DNA from: Janthinobacterium sp. 67
GTDB taxonomy: Bacteria; Pseudomonadota; Gammaproteobacteria; Burkholderiales; Burkholderiaceae_D
Length of the DNA: 64,000 bases
Assembly: GCF_002797895.1 (NCBI RefSeq)
Contig: NZ_PGES01000001.1
Coordinates: 5,766,001 to 5,830,000 of the forward strand
Direction of reading: 5' to 3'
Of the stretch, positions 1 to 9,520 are shown in pieces. The number at the start of each line of letters is the position of its first letter. Positions within the stretch are counted from its first letter, which is position 1. The notes under the pieces are model-generated. The model made no database searches. It was not told the origin of the DNA and saw only the letters and a program-made list of their open reading frames with translations. Position numbers and translations under genes: made by a program.

Positions 1-56
1 GCGCGACGCAAGTGTCGTGCTCGGGCTTCGGCGAGGTGATGATCGAGCACATGTAA
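1..56 (+). CDS. icd: C-terminal tail of isocitrate dehydrogenase (partial)
   Basis: Only the last 17 codons are present, read in the frame starting at base 3 and ending in TAA. The tail CSGFGEVMIEHM follows the C-terminal pattern of NADP-dependent isocitrate dehydrogenase (Cys-Ser-x-Phe-Gly then a hydrophobic pair and a final Met), as I remember it for E. coli Icd. That enzyme oxidises isocitrate to 2-oxoglutarate in the TCA cycle. A neighbouring cold-shock gene and clpS-clpA would be a plausible betaproteobacterial context. The assignment rests on a very short match, so it is moderate only; the gene body lies outside the window. Confidence 0.6.
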   Translation, partial: ATQVSCSGFGEVMIEHM

Positions 57-91
57 TGGAGGGGCAGGGCGCTGCGCGCCCTGCGGACGAA

Positions 92-120
92 AAAAAACCC
101 CGTTCGAAAACGGGGTTTTT
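92..120. terminator. Bidirectional intrinsic terminator
   Basis: A-tract, CCCCGTT stem arm, short loop, AACGGGG arm, then a T-tract. Symmetrical A and T runs let it end both the plus-strand isocitrate dehydrogenase gene and the minus-strand cold-shock gene that converge here. Confidence 0.85.
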
Positions 121-142
121 CACATCTGAGGGCCGGCGATGC

Positions 143-346
143 TTAGGCTGCTTGGATGTTGGAAGCTTGCTTGCCTTTAGGGCCTTGCGTGACTTCGAAT
201 TGAACTTTTTGACCTTCTTTGAGGGTCTTGAAACCGTTCATGTTGATTGCGGAGAAATGAGCAAACAAATCTTCGCCGCCATCATCTGGAGTGATGAAGC
301 CAAAACCTTTGGAATCATTGAACCACTTAACTGTACCTGTTGCCAT
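143..346 (-). CDS. cspA: Cold-shock protein, CspA family
   Basis: A 67-residue single cold-shock domain, the usual family length. Both nucleic-acid-binding motifs are visible: [15 protein letters not shown] (RNP1) and DLFAHFSAI (RNP2-like). These proteins bind single-stranded RNA and DNA and act as RNA chaperones in the cytoplasm. I chose the ATG at 346 (MATGTVKWF), the family-typical start, over an in-frame start 15 bases upstream that adds MKVLF. The ribosome site is weak (AAAG about nine bases upstream). A good promoter lies about 120 bases upstream, giving the long untranslated leader typical of cold-inducible csp genes. Which numbered paralogue it is cannot be told here. Confidence 0.93.
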   Translation of the reverse strand: MATGTVKWFNDSKGFGFITPDDGGEDLFAHFSAINMNGFKTLKEGQKVQFEVTQGPKGKQASNIQAA

Positions 347-390
347 AAAAAGAACTTTCAAAATTAAAACAAATCACACGAGCCATAAAA

Positions 391-406
391 GCAAGAAGCT
401 TCTTGC
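391..406 (-). promoter_or_regulatory. Palindrome with T-run in the cspA leader
   Basis: GCAAGAAGCTTCTTGC is a perfect 16-base palindrome. Read on the minus strand it forms a six-pair stem with an AGCT loop followed by TTTTAT, about 45 bases before the cspA start and inside its predicted leader. It could be a weak attenuator or a thermosensitive leader element; function is inferred only. Confidence 0.4.
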
Positions 407-465
407 CCCCTCCTCGACGTCTCACTTCTTATCAAGCTGTACATTACTGCAACAGTCGATACAGC

Positions 466-494
466 ATTGTTGGCGGAATAAATAATGAAGTCAA
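466..494 (-). promoter_or_regulatory. Probable sigma-70 promoter of cspA
   Basis: On the minus strand TTGACT (-35, 489-494) and AACAAT (-10, 466-471) are separated by exactly 17 bases. The predicted transcript start is near 459, giving a leader of about 113 nt, consistent with cold-shock genes. The rest of the 347-667 gap holds no gene that I can see; it must also contain the clpS promoter, for which only TTGACG at 554-559 with no convincing -10 is visible. Confidence 0.6.
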
Positions 495-667
495 GCGCTT
501 TTCCATCGATATTGCCAAATTCTTCACGACAACCAAAAAAGCAACTCTTGATTTTGACGGCAAGGTCGCCATCTGCGCACTATTAAGAAAACGCGTAAGA
601 TTGAAAACAATTGGAAAGGCGTAGATATTGCGCATGACAACCACTGTGAAAGCATTAGAATAAGCGT

Positions 668-970
668 ATGGCAACCAAGCACGACACAGAAACCCTGCTG
701 GAGCGGCAAGTGCTGAAGCCGCCACCGCTCTACCAGGTGGCCTTGCTCAATGACGACTACACCCCGATGGAATTCGTGGTGGCCATCATTCAGGAGTATT
801 TCAACAAGGACCGTGAAACGGCGACGCAAATCATGCTCAGTGTTCATCGCTACGGCAAAGGAGTGTGCGGCGTGTTCTCTAAAGATATAGCGTGTACCAA
901 AGTGGAGTTCGTTTTAACGCATGCGCGCAAGGCGGGGCATCCCCTGCAGTGCGTGATGGAGGAAGTATGA
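668..970 (+). CDS. clpS: ClpS, adaptor for ClpAP and N-degron recognition
   Basis: A 100-residue protein with the ClpS core: [13 protein letters not shown], then [16 protein letters not shown] and the C-terminal segment with [12 protein letters not shown]. ClpS binds N-terminal destabilising residues and delivers those substrates to the N-domain of ClpA. The Asn-Asp-Asp and His positions lining the N-degron pocket in known ClpS proteins appear present. Its TGA overlaps the ATG of clpA by four bases (ATGA), so the two are translationally coupled, the standard arrangement. The extended N-terminus ahead of the core is about 20 residues. Confidence 0.96.
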   Translation: MATKHDTETLLERQVLKPPPLYQVALLNDDYTPMEFVVAIIQEYFNKDRETATQIMLSVHRYGKGVCGVFSKDIACTKVEFVLTHARKAGHPLQCVMEEV

Positions 971-3267
971 TTGCGCAGGAATTAGAAGTAAGTTTGCACA
1001 TGGCGTTTGTCGAAGCTCGGCAGGCACGGCACGAATTCATCACGGTTGAGCATTTACTGCTGGCACTGCTGGACAATCCCTCCGCTGCCGAGGTATTGCG
1101 TGCCTGCGCGGTCAATATTGAAGACCTGCGCAAGACCCTCACCAATTTCATCGGCGATAACACGCCGACCGTGCCTGGCACGGGCGAAGTCGACACCCAG
1201 CCGACGCTTGGTTTCCAGCGCGTGATCCAGCGCGCCATCATGCACGTCCAATCCGCCTCGAACGGCAAGAAGGAAGTCACGGGCGCCAATGTGCTCGTGG
1301 CCATCTTCGGCGAAAAGGACTCGCATGCTGTTTACTACCTGCACCAGCAGGGCGTGACGCGCCTGGACGTGGTCAATTTCATTTCGCACGGCGTGCGCAA
1401 GGACCAGTCGACGGAAAGCGCGAAAGCCTCCGAAGGCGTGGAAGAAGCGCCCGTCGATGGCCAGCCGAAGGAAAGCCCGCTCGACCAGTTCACGCAAAAC
1501 CTGAACAAGGCCGCGGCCGAGGGCAGGATCGACCCCCTGATCGGGCGCGAGGACGAAGTCGACCGCGTGATCCAGATCCTCTGCCGTCGCCGCAAGAACA
1601 ATCCGCTGCTCGTGGGTGAAGCGGGCGTGGGCAAGACGGCCATCGCCGAAGGCCTGGCCTACCGCATCACGCAAAGCGACGTGCCGGAAATCCTGCAGAA
1701 TGCCGTCGTGTATTCGCTGGACATGGGCGCCTTGCTGGCCGGTACCAAATACCGCGGCGACTTCGAACAGCGTTTGAAAGCCGTGCTGAAACAGTTGAAG
1801 GACAATCCGAACGGCATCCTGTTCATTGACGAGATCCACACCATCATCGGTGCGGGTTCGGCCTCGGGCGGCACGCTGGACGCGTCCAACCTGCTGAAAC
1901 CGGCACTGGCGAATGGCCAGCTGAAGTGCATCGGCGCGACCACGTACACGGAATTCCGCGGCGTGTTCGAGAAAGACCATGCGCTCTCGCGCCGCTTCCA
2001 GAAAGTGGACGTCAACGAGCCGACCGTCGAGCAAACCGTGCAAATCTTGCGCGGCCTCAAATCGCGCTTCGAAGAGCACCATGGCGTGAAATACTCGGCT
2101 TCGGCCCTGTCGACGGCGGCCGAACTGGCGGCGCGCTTCATCAACGACCGCCATCTGCCCGACAAGGCGATCGACGTGATCGATGAAGCGGGCGCGGCGC
2201 AGCGCATCTTGCCGAAGTCGAAGCAAAAGAAAACCATCGGCAAGGCCGAGATCGAGGACATCATCGCCAAGATCGCGCGCATTCCGCCGCAAACGGTCAA
2301 CCAGGACGACCGCAGCAAGCTGCAGACGATCGACCGCGACCTGCGCAATGTCGTCTTCGGGCAAGATCCCGCCATCGACGCGCTGGCTTCGGCCATCAAG
2401 ATGGCGCGTGCCGGCCTGGGCAAGACGGACAAGCCGATCGGCTCCTTCCTGTTCTCCGGTCCGACCGGCGTCGGCAAGACCGAGGTGGCCAAGCAACTGG
2501 CCTTCATCCTCGGTATCGAGCTGATCCGTTTCGACATGTCGGAATACATGGAACGCCACGCCGTCAGCCGTTTGATCGGCGCGCCGCCGGGCTACGTCGG
2601 TTTCGACCAGGGCGGTCTGCTGACGGAAGCGATCACCAAGAAGCCGCATGCGGTCTTGCTGCTCGATGAAATTGAAAAAGCCCATCCGGACATTTTCAAT
2701 ATCCTGCTGCAAGTGATGGACCATGGCACCTTGACGGACAACAATGGCCGCAAAGCCGATTTCCGCAACGTGATCATCATCATGACGACCAATGCGGGCG
2801 CGGAAAGCTTGCAAAAGACGTCGATCGGCTTCACCAATTCGAAGCAGGCTGGCGACGAGATGGCCGACATCAAGCGCATGTTCACGCCGGAGTTCCGCAA
2901 CCGTATCGACGCGACCATCAGCTTCCGTGCGCTGGACCAGGAAATCATCCTGCGCGTGGTCGACAAGTTCCTCATGCAGCTGGAAGAGCAGTTGCACGAG
3001 AAAAAGGTCGAAGCCGTGTTTACCGAGAAGCTGCGTGCCTTCCTTGGCAAGAAAGGCTTCGATCCGCTGATGGGCGCGCGGCCGATGGCGCGCTTGATCC
3101 AGGACATGATCCGCAAGGCCCTGGCCGACGAACTGCTATTCGGCCGCCTGGTCACCGGCGGACGCGTCACGGTCGACCTCGACGACAAGGACCAGGTCTT
3201 GCTGGAATTCCCGGAACCGCCAGATGCGGCACCGACGGCTGCGCCGGAAACGGTGGAAGTGGAATAA
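967..3267 (+). CDS. clpA: ClpA, ATPase and unfoldase subunit of the Clp protease
   Basis: 766 residues, close to E. coli ClpA (758). Order: Clp N-domain (about 1-140, with the [18 protein letters not shown] start), AAA+ module 1 (Walker A GEAGVGKT near 217-224), AAA+ module 2 (Walker A GPTGVGKT near 498-505), and the C-terminal small domain. A SIGF loop in module 2 matches the hydrophobic IGx loop that docks on ClpP. It unfolds substrates and threads them into ClpP; ClpS upstream supplies N-degron substrates. I chose the ATG at 967 because it overlaps the clpS stop and begins the family-typical MIAQELE; upstream in-frame sequence is the clpS coding region. clpP is not in this window. Confidence 0.97.
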   Translation: MIAQELEVSLHMAFVEARQARHEFITVEHLLLALLDNPSAAEVLRACAVNIEDLRKTLTNFIGDNTPTVPGTGEVDTQPTLGFQRVIQRAIMHVQSASNGKKEVTGANVLVAIFGEKDSHAVYYLHQQGVTRLDVVNFISHGVRKDQSTESAKASEGVEEAPVDGQPKESPLDQFTQNLNKAAAEGRIDPLIGREDEVDRVIQILCRRRKNNPLLVGEAGVGKTAIAEGLAYRITQSDVPEILQNAVVYSLDMGALLAGTKYRGDFEQRLKAVLKQLKDNPNGILFIDEIHTIIGAGSASGGTLDASNLLKPALANGQLKCIGATTYTEFRGVFEKDHALSRRFQKVDVNEPTVEQTVQILRGLKSRFEEHHGVKYSASALSTAAELAARFINDRHLPDKAIDVIDEAGAAQRILPKSKQKKTIGKAEIEDIIAKIARIPPQTVNQDDRSKLQTIDRDLRNVVFGQDPAIDALASAIKMARAGLGKTDKPIGSFLFSGPTGVGKTEVAKQLAFILGIELIRFDMSEYMERHAVSRLIGAPPGYVGFDQGGLLTEAITKKPHAVLLLDEIEKAHPDIFNILLQVMDHGTLTDNNGRKADFRNVIIIMTTNAGAESLQKTSIGFTNSKQAGDEMADIKRMFTPEFRNRIDATISFRALDQEIILRVVDKFLMQLEEQLHEKKVEAVFTEKLRAFLGKKGFDPLMGARPMARLIQDMIRKALADELLFGRLVTGGRVTVDLDDKDQVLLEFPEPPDAAPTAAPETVEVE

Positions 3268-3284
3268 ACTTCCTGCAGTCAATG

Positions 3285-3319
3285 AAAAACCCGCCCACGC
3301 AAGTGGCGCGGGTTTTTTT
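3285..3319 (+). terminator. Intrinsic terminator after clpA
   Basis: A-run and ACCCGC-CCAC arm, GCAA loop, GTGG-CGCGGGT arm, then seven T. One bulged base in the stem. It sits 18 bases after the clpA stop. Confidence 0.85.
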
Positions 3320-3429
3320 ACGTTTTTGTGGGCAATAAAGAAGGTTTTCTTTGGTCGCGCTTATGCCAGAATTGCTATCCGGTATCGACATGATGTCCAT
3401 GCCGCCTTGACCGCTATCTGGATGCCCAC

Positions 3430-6400
3430 ATGAAAATTTCCCGCAATCTAGCCTTGCTCCTGTTGTCCGCCGGCCTGCTGGCTGACGCGGCTGCCGCCGC
3501 TCCTGCCGGCAGCTATTTCCGTTTCCCCGCCGTACGCGGCGATACCGTCGTTTTCACGGCTGAAGGTGATTTGTGGAAAAGCAATATCCACGGTGGCGCG
3601 GCGCAGCGCCTGACCACGCATCCCGGCTATGAAACGAACGCGGCAATTTCGCGCGACGGCCAGTGGCTGGCGTTTTCCGCCGCCTATGAAGGGGCGCAGG
3701 AAGCGTACGTGATGCCGCTGGCGGGCGGCTTGCCGCGCCGCATTTCATATGACAATGGCGGCGTGCTGGTGCTGGGCTGGACGGCGCAGGGCGAAGTGCT
3801 GGTCAGCACGCAAAATACGGATGGGCCGGCATCGCGCCGCATCGTCGCCGCCATCGATCCCGTGAAACAGACGCGGCGCGTGTTTCCCGTGGCCGACGCC
3901 AACGACGCCGTGCTCGACGACGCGGGCAAGACGCTGTTCTTCACGCGTTTCGGCCTGGCCATGACCAACGACAATGTGCGCAACTACCGGGGCGGCGCGC
4001 ATGCCACCCTGTGGCGCTTTGACCTCGATGGCAAGGGCGAGGCCGTGCGCATGCATGCGGAGCCTGCCGTGTTGGCGGGCAACAACAAGCGCCCCATGTG
4101 GTGGCAGGGCCGCGTCTATTACATCAGCGACGCGGGCGGCAGCGACAATCTGTGGAGCATGCTGCCCGACGGCTCCGACCGCCGCGCCTTGACGACCCAC
4201 ACGCAGTGGGACGTGCGCAATGCCCAGCTGGGCGATGGCAAGATCGTGTATCAATTGGGCGCGGACCTGCAGGTGCTGGACCTGGCGGCAGGCACGGACT
4301 CGCCACCACTAGCGATCAGCCTCGTGTCCGACTTCGACCAGCAGCGCGCGCGCCAGATCCGCTCGCCATTGGACACCCTCTCCAACGTGCAGCTGTCCGG
4401 CAAGGATGAGCGCATCATCCTGACGGCACGCGGCAAGGTCAGCATCGCCGGTACGGGCAGCCTGCGCCGGGTCGATATCGCCATTCCCGATGGGGCAAGG
4501 GCGCGCGACGCCGTCTTTTCCAGCGACGAGAAATCCGTCTTCGCCATCGTCGACACGAGCGGAGAAAACGAAATCTGGAAGTATGCCGCCGATGGCTCGG
4601 GCAAGGGCGAGCAGCTGACGACGCAGGGCGACAACCACCGCTGGAAGCTGTACCCGTCGCCGGATGGGCGCTGGCTGGCGCACACGGACAAGAAGGGCCG
4701 CTTCTGGCTGCTGGACCTGGCGACCAGGGGCAACCAGCTGATCGACGATGCGGGCAAGGCGGGCGTGGACAAGCACGACGAAGTGCAATGGTCGCCCGAC
4801 AGCCGCAACCTGGCCATCGTGCGCGTGGCCAGCAACGAGCAGCGCGAGCAGATCGGCCTGTACAACCTTGCATCGAAACAGCTGCAATTCGTCACCAGCG
4901 ACCGTTATACCTCCGGTTCGCCCGTGTTTTCGCCCGACGGCAAGTGGTTGTACTTTTTGTCGGCGCGCAATTTTCAGCTGGCCAATGGCTCGCCATGGGG
5001 CGACCGCAACATGGGTCCCGTGTTCGACAAGCGCATCGGCGTGTATGCGCTGGCGCTGCAGCCGGGCAACCGTTTCCCGTTCCAGGCCGACGATGAGCTG
5101 AGCCGTCCGGGAGTGAAACCGGCCGAGACGGACGATGAAAAGGCGGCCGAACAGGCGGCGGAAAAAGCGCTGGAAAAGGCCGGTGGCAAGTCGGCCGTGA
5201 AAAAGGCGCCGGCCGCCTTGCCTGCCATCGTCAGCCAGAGCCTGGCCGAGCGTTTGTATGAAGTGCCGCTGGCTGCGGGCAACTACAGTGCGCTGGCTGT
5301 GGACGACAAGCGCCTGTATTTCCTCGAACGCGACAGCGGCGAGAACAAGTCCAGCCTGAAGACGCTTGCCATAGGCAATGCGGGCTCGAAGCCGGAACTG
5401 CTGGTGACCAATGTGCGCGAATTCGACCTGGCGCAGGATAAAAAACATTTGTACTACCGCACGGCCACGGCCACCGGCCCGGGCGAGATGCTGGTGATCG
5501 AGGCGGGCGCCAAGCTGCCGGCCGACCTGTCGAAAGCCAAGGTCAAGGTCGACGACTGGACGTTCGTGTCGAATCCGCGCCTGGAATGGAAACAGATGTT
5601 CAACGACGCCTGGCGCCTGCACCGCGACTTCCTGTACGACGCGAAGATGCGCGGCGTGAACTGGAAGGCGGCGCGCGACAAATATGCGCCGCTGGTCGAG
5701 CGGGTCACGGACCGGGCCGAACTCAATGACGTGCTGGGCATGATGGTGGCCGAAGTGGGCGCCCTGCATTCGCAGATACGCCCCGGCGAATTGCGCCGCA
5801 CGGAGCAGGAAGGTACGCCGGCGGGCTTGGGCGCCGTGCTGGCGCGCACCAGCGATGGCTACTTGGTCGAGCATGTCTACCGCAGCGAAGCGGAATTGCC
5901 GTCGGCGCGCGCGCCGCTGTCGCGCCCCGACGTGGACGTGAAGGCGGGCGACGTGATCACGGCCGTCAACGGCAAGGACGTGCTGGCCGCGCGCGATATC
6001 AGCGATTTGCTGTTGAATCAGGCCGACAAGCAGGTGCTGCTGCAGGTCAAACGTGGCAAGGGCGCGCCGCGCGCCGTCATCGTCACGCCCGTCAACATGG
6101 CGAAACAGACGGTGCTGCGCTATGGCGACTGGGAATTGAGCCGCGCCGAGCAGGTGGCTGCCGCCTCGCAGGGACGCATCGGCTACCTGCACCTGCGCGC
6201 CATGGGCGCCAATGACATCGCCTCGTTCGCCCGCGATTTTTACGCCAACATCAACCGCGAAGGCTTGATCATCGACGTGCGGCGCAATAACGGCGGCAAT
6301 ATCGACAGCTGGATCATCGAAAAACTGCTGCGCAAGGCCTGGGCTTACTGGGCGCCGCCAGGCGTGCAGCCGTCGTCGAACATGCAGAACACCTTCCGCG

Positions 6401-6774
6401 GCCATTTGGTGGTGTTGGTCGATGAACTCACGTATTCGGATGGCGAGACTTTCGCCGCCGGCATCAAGGCATTGAAACTGGCGCCGCTGGTGGGCAAGCG
6501 CACGGCCGGCGCCGGCGTCTGGCTCAGCGACAATACGCGCCTGGCCGACAACGGCATGGCGCGCGTGGCGGAAAACGGCCAGTTCGGCATCGACGGCCAG
6601 TGGCTGATCGAAGGCGTGGGCGTGGTGCCGGATGTGGAGGTGGAAAACCCGCCGCACGCTACCTTCAATGGCGCCGACCGCCAGCTGGAAGTGGCGCTCG
6701 ACATGCTGGCGAAAAAGCTCAAGGAGCAGCCGCGCCCCGCCTTCCAGGCGCAGCCGATCCCCGCGCTCAGGTAG
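3430..6774 (+). CDS. Secreted S41 family peptidase, tricorn protease homologue
   Basis: 1114 residues. Signal peptide (KISRNLALLLLSAGLLADAAAA, cut near residue 23), then beta-propeller repeats of the WD40/TolB type with SPDG/SRDG turns (about 30-560), a Lys/Ala/Glu-rich linker near 560-600, a C1 helical domain, a PDZ domain (about 790-880) and the C-terminal S41 core. By alignment with Thermoplasma tricorn the catalytic residues would be His780 (in ALHS), Ser1003 (in YSDGE) and Glu1061 (in LIEGVG). The Ser-to-Glu spacing of 58 equals that of tricorn (965/1023). The serine preceding the histidine in tricorn is leucine here. It probably degrades peptides in the periplasm. Monocistronic, between the clpA terminator and a convergent regulator gene. 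Confidence 0.9.
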   Translation: MKISRNLALLLLSAGLLADAAAAAPAGSYFRFPAVRGDTVVFTAEGDLWKSNIHGGAAQRLTTHPGYETNAAISRDGQWLAFSAAYEGAQEAYVMPLAGGLPRRISYDNGGVLVLGWTAQGEVLVSTQNTDGPASRRIVAAIDPVKQTRRVFPVADANDAVLDDAGKTLFFTRFGLAMTNDNVRNYRGGAHATLWRFDLDGKGEAVRMHAEPAVLAGNNKRPMWWQGRVYYISDAGGSDNLWSMLPDGSDRRALTTHTQWDVRNAQLGDGKIVYQLGADLQVLDLAAGTDSPPLAISLVSDFDQQRARQIRSPLDTLSNVQLSGKDERIILTARGKVSIAGTGSLRRVDIAIPDGARARDAVFSSDEKSVFAIVDTSGENEIWKYAADGSGKGEQLTTQGDNHRWKLYPSPDGRWLAHTDKKGRFWLLDLATRGNQLIDDAGKAGVDKHDEVQWSPDSRNLAIVRVASNEQREQIGLYNLASKQLQFVTSDRYTSGSPVFSPDGKWLYFLSARNFQLANGSPWGDRNMGPVFDKRIGVYALALQPGNRFPFQADDELSRPGVKPAETDDEKAAEQAAEKALEKAGGKSAVKKAPAALPAIVSQSLAERLYEVPLAAGNYSALAVDDKRLYFLERDSGENKSSLKTLAIGNAGSKPELLVTNVREFDLAQDKKHLYYRTATATGPGEMLVIEAGAKLPADLSKAKVKVDDWTFVSNPRLEWKQMFNDAWRLHRDFLYDAKMRGVNWKAARDKYAPLVERVTDRAELNDVLGMMVAEVGALHSQIRPGELRRTEQEGTPAGLGAVLARTSDGYLVEHVYRSEAELPSARAPLSRPDVDVKAGDVITAVNGKDVLAARDISDLLLNQADKQVLLQVKRGKGAPRAVIVTPVNMAKQTVLRYGDWELSRAEQVAAASQGRIGYLHLRAMGANDIASFARDFYANINREGLIIDVRRNNGGNIDSWIIEKLLRKAWAYWAPPGVQPSSNMQNTFRGHLVVLVDELTYSDGETFAAGIKALKLAPLVGKRTAGAGVWLSDNTRLADNGMARVAENGQFGIDGQWLIEGVGVVPDVEVENPPHATFNGADRQLEVALDMLAKKLKEQPRPAFQAQPIPALR

Positions 6775-6779
6775 TCCCG

Positions 6780-7499
6780 CTACAGGCCGCAGGCGGCCTT
6801 GAACTGCTGCGCGCGGCGGCGCGACACCTCGACCACGCTGCCGTCCAGCAGGTGCAGGACCAGGCCATCGGCGGCGTTCGGCGCCAGCTGCGCCACCTGC
6901 GCCAGGTTGACGATCTGGCGCCGGTTGGCGCGCAGGAACAGGGCGGGATCGAGCTTTTCTTCCAGCTGGTTCAGGGTGCGCAGCATCAGCGGCCGCTGCG
7001 CGCCGAAATGCACGCGCGTGTAATTGCCTTCCGATTCCAGCAGGCGGATATCGCCAAACGCGACGAACCAGCAGCGTTCCCCATCCTTGATGAAGACCTT
7101 GCGCGGCGCAGGCGGCGGCACGGCTTGGGCCCGCGCGCCGGCGCGCGCCAGCGCCGTGGCCAGGCGCGCCGCCTGCACGGGTTTTTGCAGGTAGTCGAGG
7201 GCGCTCACCTCGAACGCCTGTAGCGCGTACTGGTCGAAGGCCGTGCAAAAGATGACGTCGGGCGCATCATCGAGCGCGGCCAGCAGGTCGAAGCCGGAGC
7301 CGCCCGGCATCTGCACGTCGAGCAGCAGCAGGTCGGGGCGCAGCTTGCCGATCTGCGCGACGGCATCGGCTGCGCTGGCCGCCTCGCCGACGATCTCCAC
7401 GGCGCCGCACTGCACATGCGGTGCCAGCAGCCGACGCAGCTCGGCGCGCGCCAGGCGCTCGTCATCGACCAGCATGACCTTGAGCGGCGATCCGTTCAT
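6780..7499 (-). CDS. LytTR-family response regulator
   Basis: 239 residues: receiver domain (acidic pair VDDE at 11-14, phospho-acceptor Asp61 in LLLDVQMPG, Lys in LQKPV) followed by a LytTR DNA-binding domain (about 135-239, with ESEGNYTRVHF and FLRANRRQIVNL). This is the AlgR/YehT/LytR class, which binds pairs of direct repeats rather than using a helix-turn-helix. Its ATG overlaps the upstream kinase stop by four bases, so it is the cognate output of that kinase. Targets cannot be read from the sequence; the alpha/beta hydrolase in the same unit is an obvious candidate. Confidence 0.93.
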   Translation of the reverse strand: MNGSPLKVMLVDDERLARAELRRLLAPHVQCGAVEIVGEAASAADAVAQIGKLRPDLLLLDVQMPGGSGFDLLAALDDAPDVIFCTAFDQYALQAFEVSALDYLQKPVQAARLATALARAGARAQAVPPPAPRKVFIKDGERCWFVAFGDIRLLESEGNYTRVHFGAQRPLMLRTLNQLEEKLDPALFLRANRRQIVNLAQVAQLAPNAADGLVLHLLDGSVVEVSRRRAQQFKAACGL

Positions 7500-8554
7500 G
7501 GCCGCTCCGGCAGGTCGATGGTGGCGTAGACCCAGCCCGCCTCTTGGCGCAAGGCCAGGCTGGCGCGCTCGCCGCAGGCCAGCTGCAAGCGCTGGCGCGC
7601 ATTGCGCAAGCCGATGCCGGTGGAGCCGGACGCGCCGCGCAGCTGGCCCGTGTTGGCCACCTCGATCCGCAGCATGTCCACGCCGGTGCTGCGCTGCGCG
7701 GCAATGCGGATATCGCCGCCGTCGGCGCTCGCTTCGACGCCGTATTTGACGGCGTTTTCCACCAGCGTTTGCACGGCCATGGGCGGCACGCGCACGTGTT
7801 CCAGGTCGGGCGCGCTGATCTCGACCGCGAAGCTGACGCGCAGGCGTTCCTCGAAGCGTATCTGTTCGATGGCCAGGTAGGCGCGCACGGCGTCCAGTTC
7901 GGCCGCCAGCGGCACGGTGGGGTGCTGGCCCGATTGCAGCGCGTGGCGCATCAGCTTGGCCAGCTGGTCGATCATGTGCGCGGCCGCGTCGCGGTCTTCG
8001 AAGATCAGCGCACGCACGCTATTGAGGCTGTTGAAGAAGAAATGCGGATTGACCTGCGCCTGCAAGGCGCGCAGTTCCGCTTCCCGCCCACGCAGTTGCA
8101 GGCGCAGGGTTTCCGCTTCCAGGTGGGCGGCGCGGCGCAGCGACAGCGTGGTGAAGTAAAACACCGTCCAGGTCAAAAATACCCCGAACCAGAACAGCAG
8201 CGCGCCGGGCAGCCAGGCGATGCCCCGGATGGTGCCGGGCGGGTACATGACGTGGAAGGCTACCGTCACGCTGGCCGTCTGGATGGCGGCCAGCACCATC
8301 AGCGACGGCACGATGCGTTTCCAGCGCAAGCCGTTTGCCGCCCAGCCGCGCCGGAGCAGGACGCCATGCCACAGGTGCGACAGCAGCAGCCCGCCCAGCG
8401 AGCCCCAGCAGGCAATCGTCACGACGATGCGCAGCTGCGAGGAGCCGCCATACACGCTGTTGAACAGGGCGAGGGCGCCCCAGCCGGCCAGCTGGAAGGT
8501 CCAGTACCAGTTGATCCTGGCCAGCAGCGGCGGCCGGTGCACGGGCAGGTTCAC
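7496..8554 (-). CDS. LytS/YehU-type sensor histidine kinase
   Basis: 352 residues. Four hydrophobic segments (near 20-35, 42-62, 83-103, 115-138), then the His_kinase domain (PF06580 class) with phospho-acceptor His171 in QVNPHFFFNSLNS, and an ATPase domain with N-box QTLVENAVKYG and STGIGLRNARQRL. It has no recognisable extracytoplasmic sensor domain, so it probably senses through the membrane bundle. The start is GTG at 8554, three bases after the hydrolase stop. Its stop overlaps the response-regulator start, forming a three-gene unit (hydrolase, kinase, regulator). Confidence 0.92.
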   Translation of the reverse strand: MNLPVHRPPLLARINWYWTFQLAGWGALALFNSVYGGSSQLRIVVTIACWGSLGGLLLSHLWHGVLLRRGWAANGLRWKRIVPSLMVLAAIQTASVTVAFHVMYPPGTIRGIAWLPGALLFWFGVFLTWTVFYFTTLSLRRAAHLEAETLRLQLRGREAELRALQAQVNPHFFFNSLNSVRALIFEDRDAAAHMIDQLAKLMRHALQSGQHPTVPLAAELDAVRAYLAIEQIRFEERLRVSFAVEISAPDLEHVRVPPMAVQTLVENAVKYGVEASADGGDIRIAAQRSTGVDMLRIEVANTGQLRGASGSTGIGLRNARQRLQLACGERASLALRQEAGWVYATIDLPERP

Positions 8555-8557
8555 CGC

Positions 8558-9430
8558 TTAGTCCAGGAACTGTTCAATGCGTGCAACCATCCAGTCCGGC
8601 TGGTCGTACATGATGAAGTGGCGCGCCGTGTCGGCCAGCGCGATCCGCACGCCGGGCAGTTGTGCATACTGCTGCTGGAAGGTCGCTTCGATGGCGGCGC
8701 GCGGCGCGTAATCCTTGTAGGCGATCCAGGTGCCCAGCACCAGGGTCGGCGATTTGATTTTCGCCACATCCTGGCGCAGGTCGCTGGCAATCAGGGTGCC
8801 CATGGCGTTGATGACCGTTTCGCGGTCCGAGCGCTGGCCCCAGCCGATGATGCGTTCCACATCGGCCGGCGCGCTGGCCATGCCGCTTACCGTGCGGCGC
8901 TGGCTGGCGCTGGCGCCGGCCGCATCCTGGGCCCGCATGGCCGCTTGCATCTGCGTCGCCATGGCTTGCAGCTGTTCCGGCGTGCTCGATGGCAGCTGCG
9001 CCGCGCCCAGCGCCGGCAGCGAGTCGACGATCACCAGCTTGCCCGTCTGCCGCGGATGGTCGATGGCCATTTTCAGGGCCACGAAGCCGCCCAGGCTATG
9101 CCCGATGATGGCCGGCTGGGCCAGTTTTTTCGCCACGATGTAGTCGGCCAGTTGCTGTTCCGCCTGCGCCAGCAGGTCGCCTGCGATGGCCGGCACGCCG
9201 GCAAAGCCGGCCAGGGTCAGCACGTGGCATTGGCGCGTGGCTTGCGGGCCGCACAGGCGCGCCACCGTGCCTTGCCAGACTTCGCCCGATGACGCCAGGC
9301 CGGGAATCAGGATCAGCGGGCGGCCCTGGCCCGTGACCTCGGCCGTGAAGGCTGTGGGCGCGGCGGCCTGGCCGGCGCCCGCCAGCAGCACGCCGGCGAG
9401 CAGGATACAAGTTTGCAGTGTTCGTTTCAT
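8558..9430 (-). CDS. Exported alpha/beta-fold hydrolase
   Basis: 290 residues with a signal peptide (KRTLQTCILLAGVLLAGAG, cleavage after AQAAA-type sequence). The alpha/beta hydrolase core shows an oxyanion-region LILIPGLASSG, nucleophile elbow GHSLGG, a cap segment rich in Gln/Ala, and a late ARHFIMYDQP that supplies the catalytic His. I chose the ATG at 9430 because AAGGAGGAG stands seven bases upstream; an in-frame start 24 bases further upstream would put that ribosome site inside the coding region. First gene of the unit with the LytS/LytTR pair. Substrate unknown; a periplasmic esterase or lipase-like role is inference. Confidence 0.88.
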   Translation of the reverse strand: MKRTLQTCILLAGVLLAGAGQAAAPTAFTAEVTGQGRPLILIPGLASSGEVWQGTVARLCGPQATRQCHVLTLAGFAGVPAIAGDLLAQAEQQLADYIVAKKLAQPAIIGHSLGGFVALKMAIDHPRQTGKLVIVDSLPALGAAQLPSSTPEQLQAMATQMQAAMRAQDAAGASASQRRTVSGMASAPADVERIIGWGQRSDRETVINAMGTLIASDLRQDVAKIKSPTLVLGTWIAYKDYAPRAAIEATFQQQYAQLPGVRIALADTARHFIMYDQPDWMVARIEQFLD

Positions 9431-9520
9431 TGGGTACTCCTCCTTGACGACCATGCTAGCGGCGCCGGCGTGCGGCCGCCAGCGCCGCGGGATGAGCGGC
9501 GGCAGGGCGGGATGAGCGGT

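Noticed and set aside
4309..7248. A 979-residue minus-strand open frame antisense to the S41 protease
   Set aside because: Shadow frame of a GC-rich gene; composition is Arg/His/Gln-rich and no domain is seen. Its C-terminal half in the forward gene is clearly tricorn-like.
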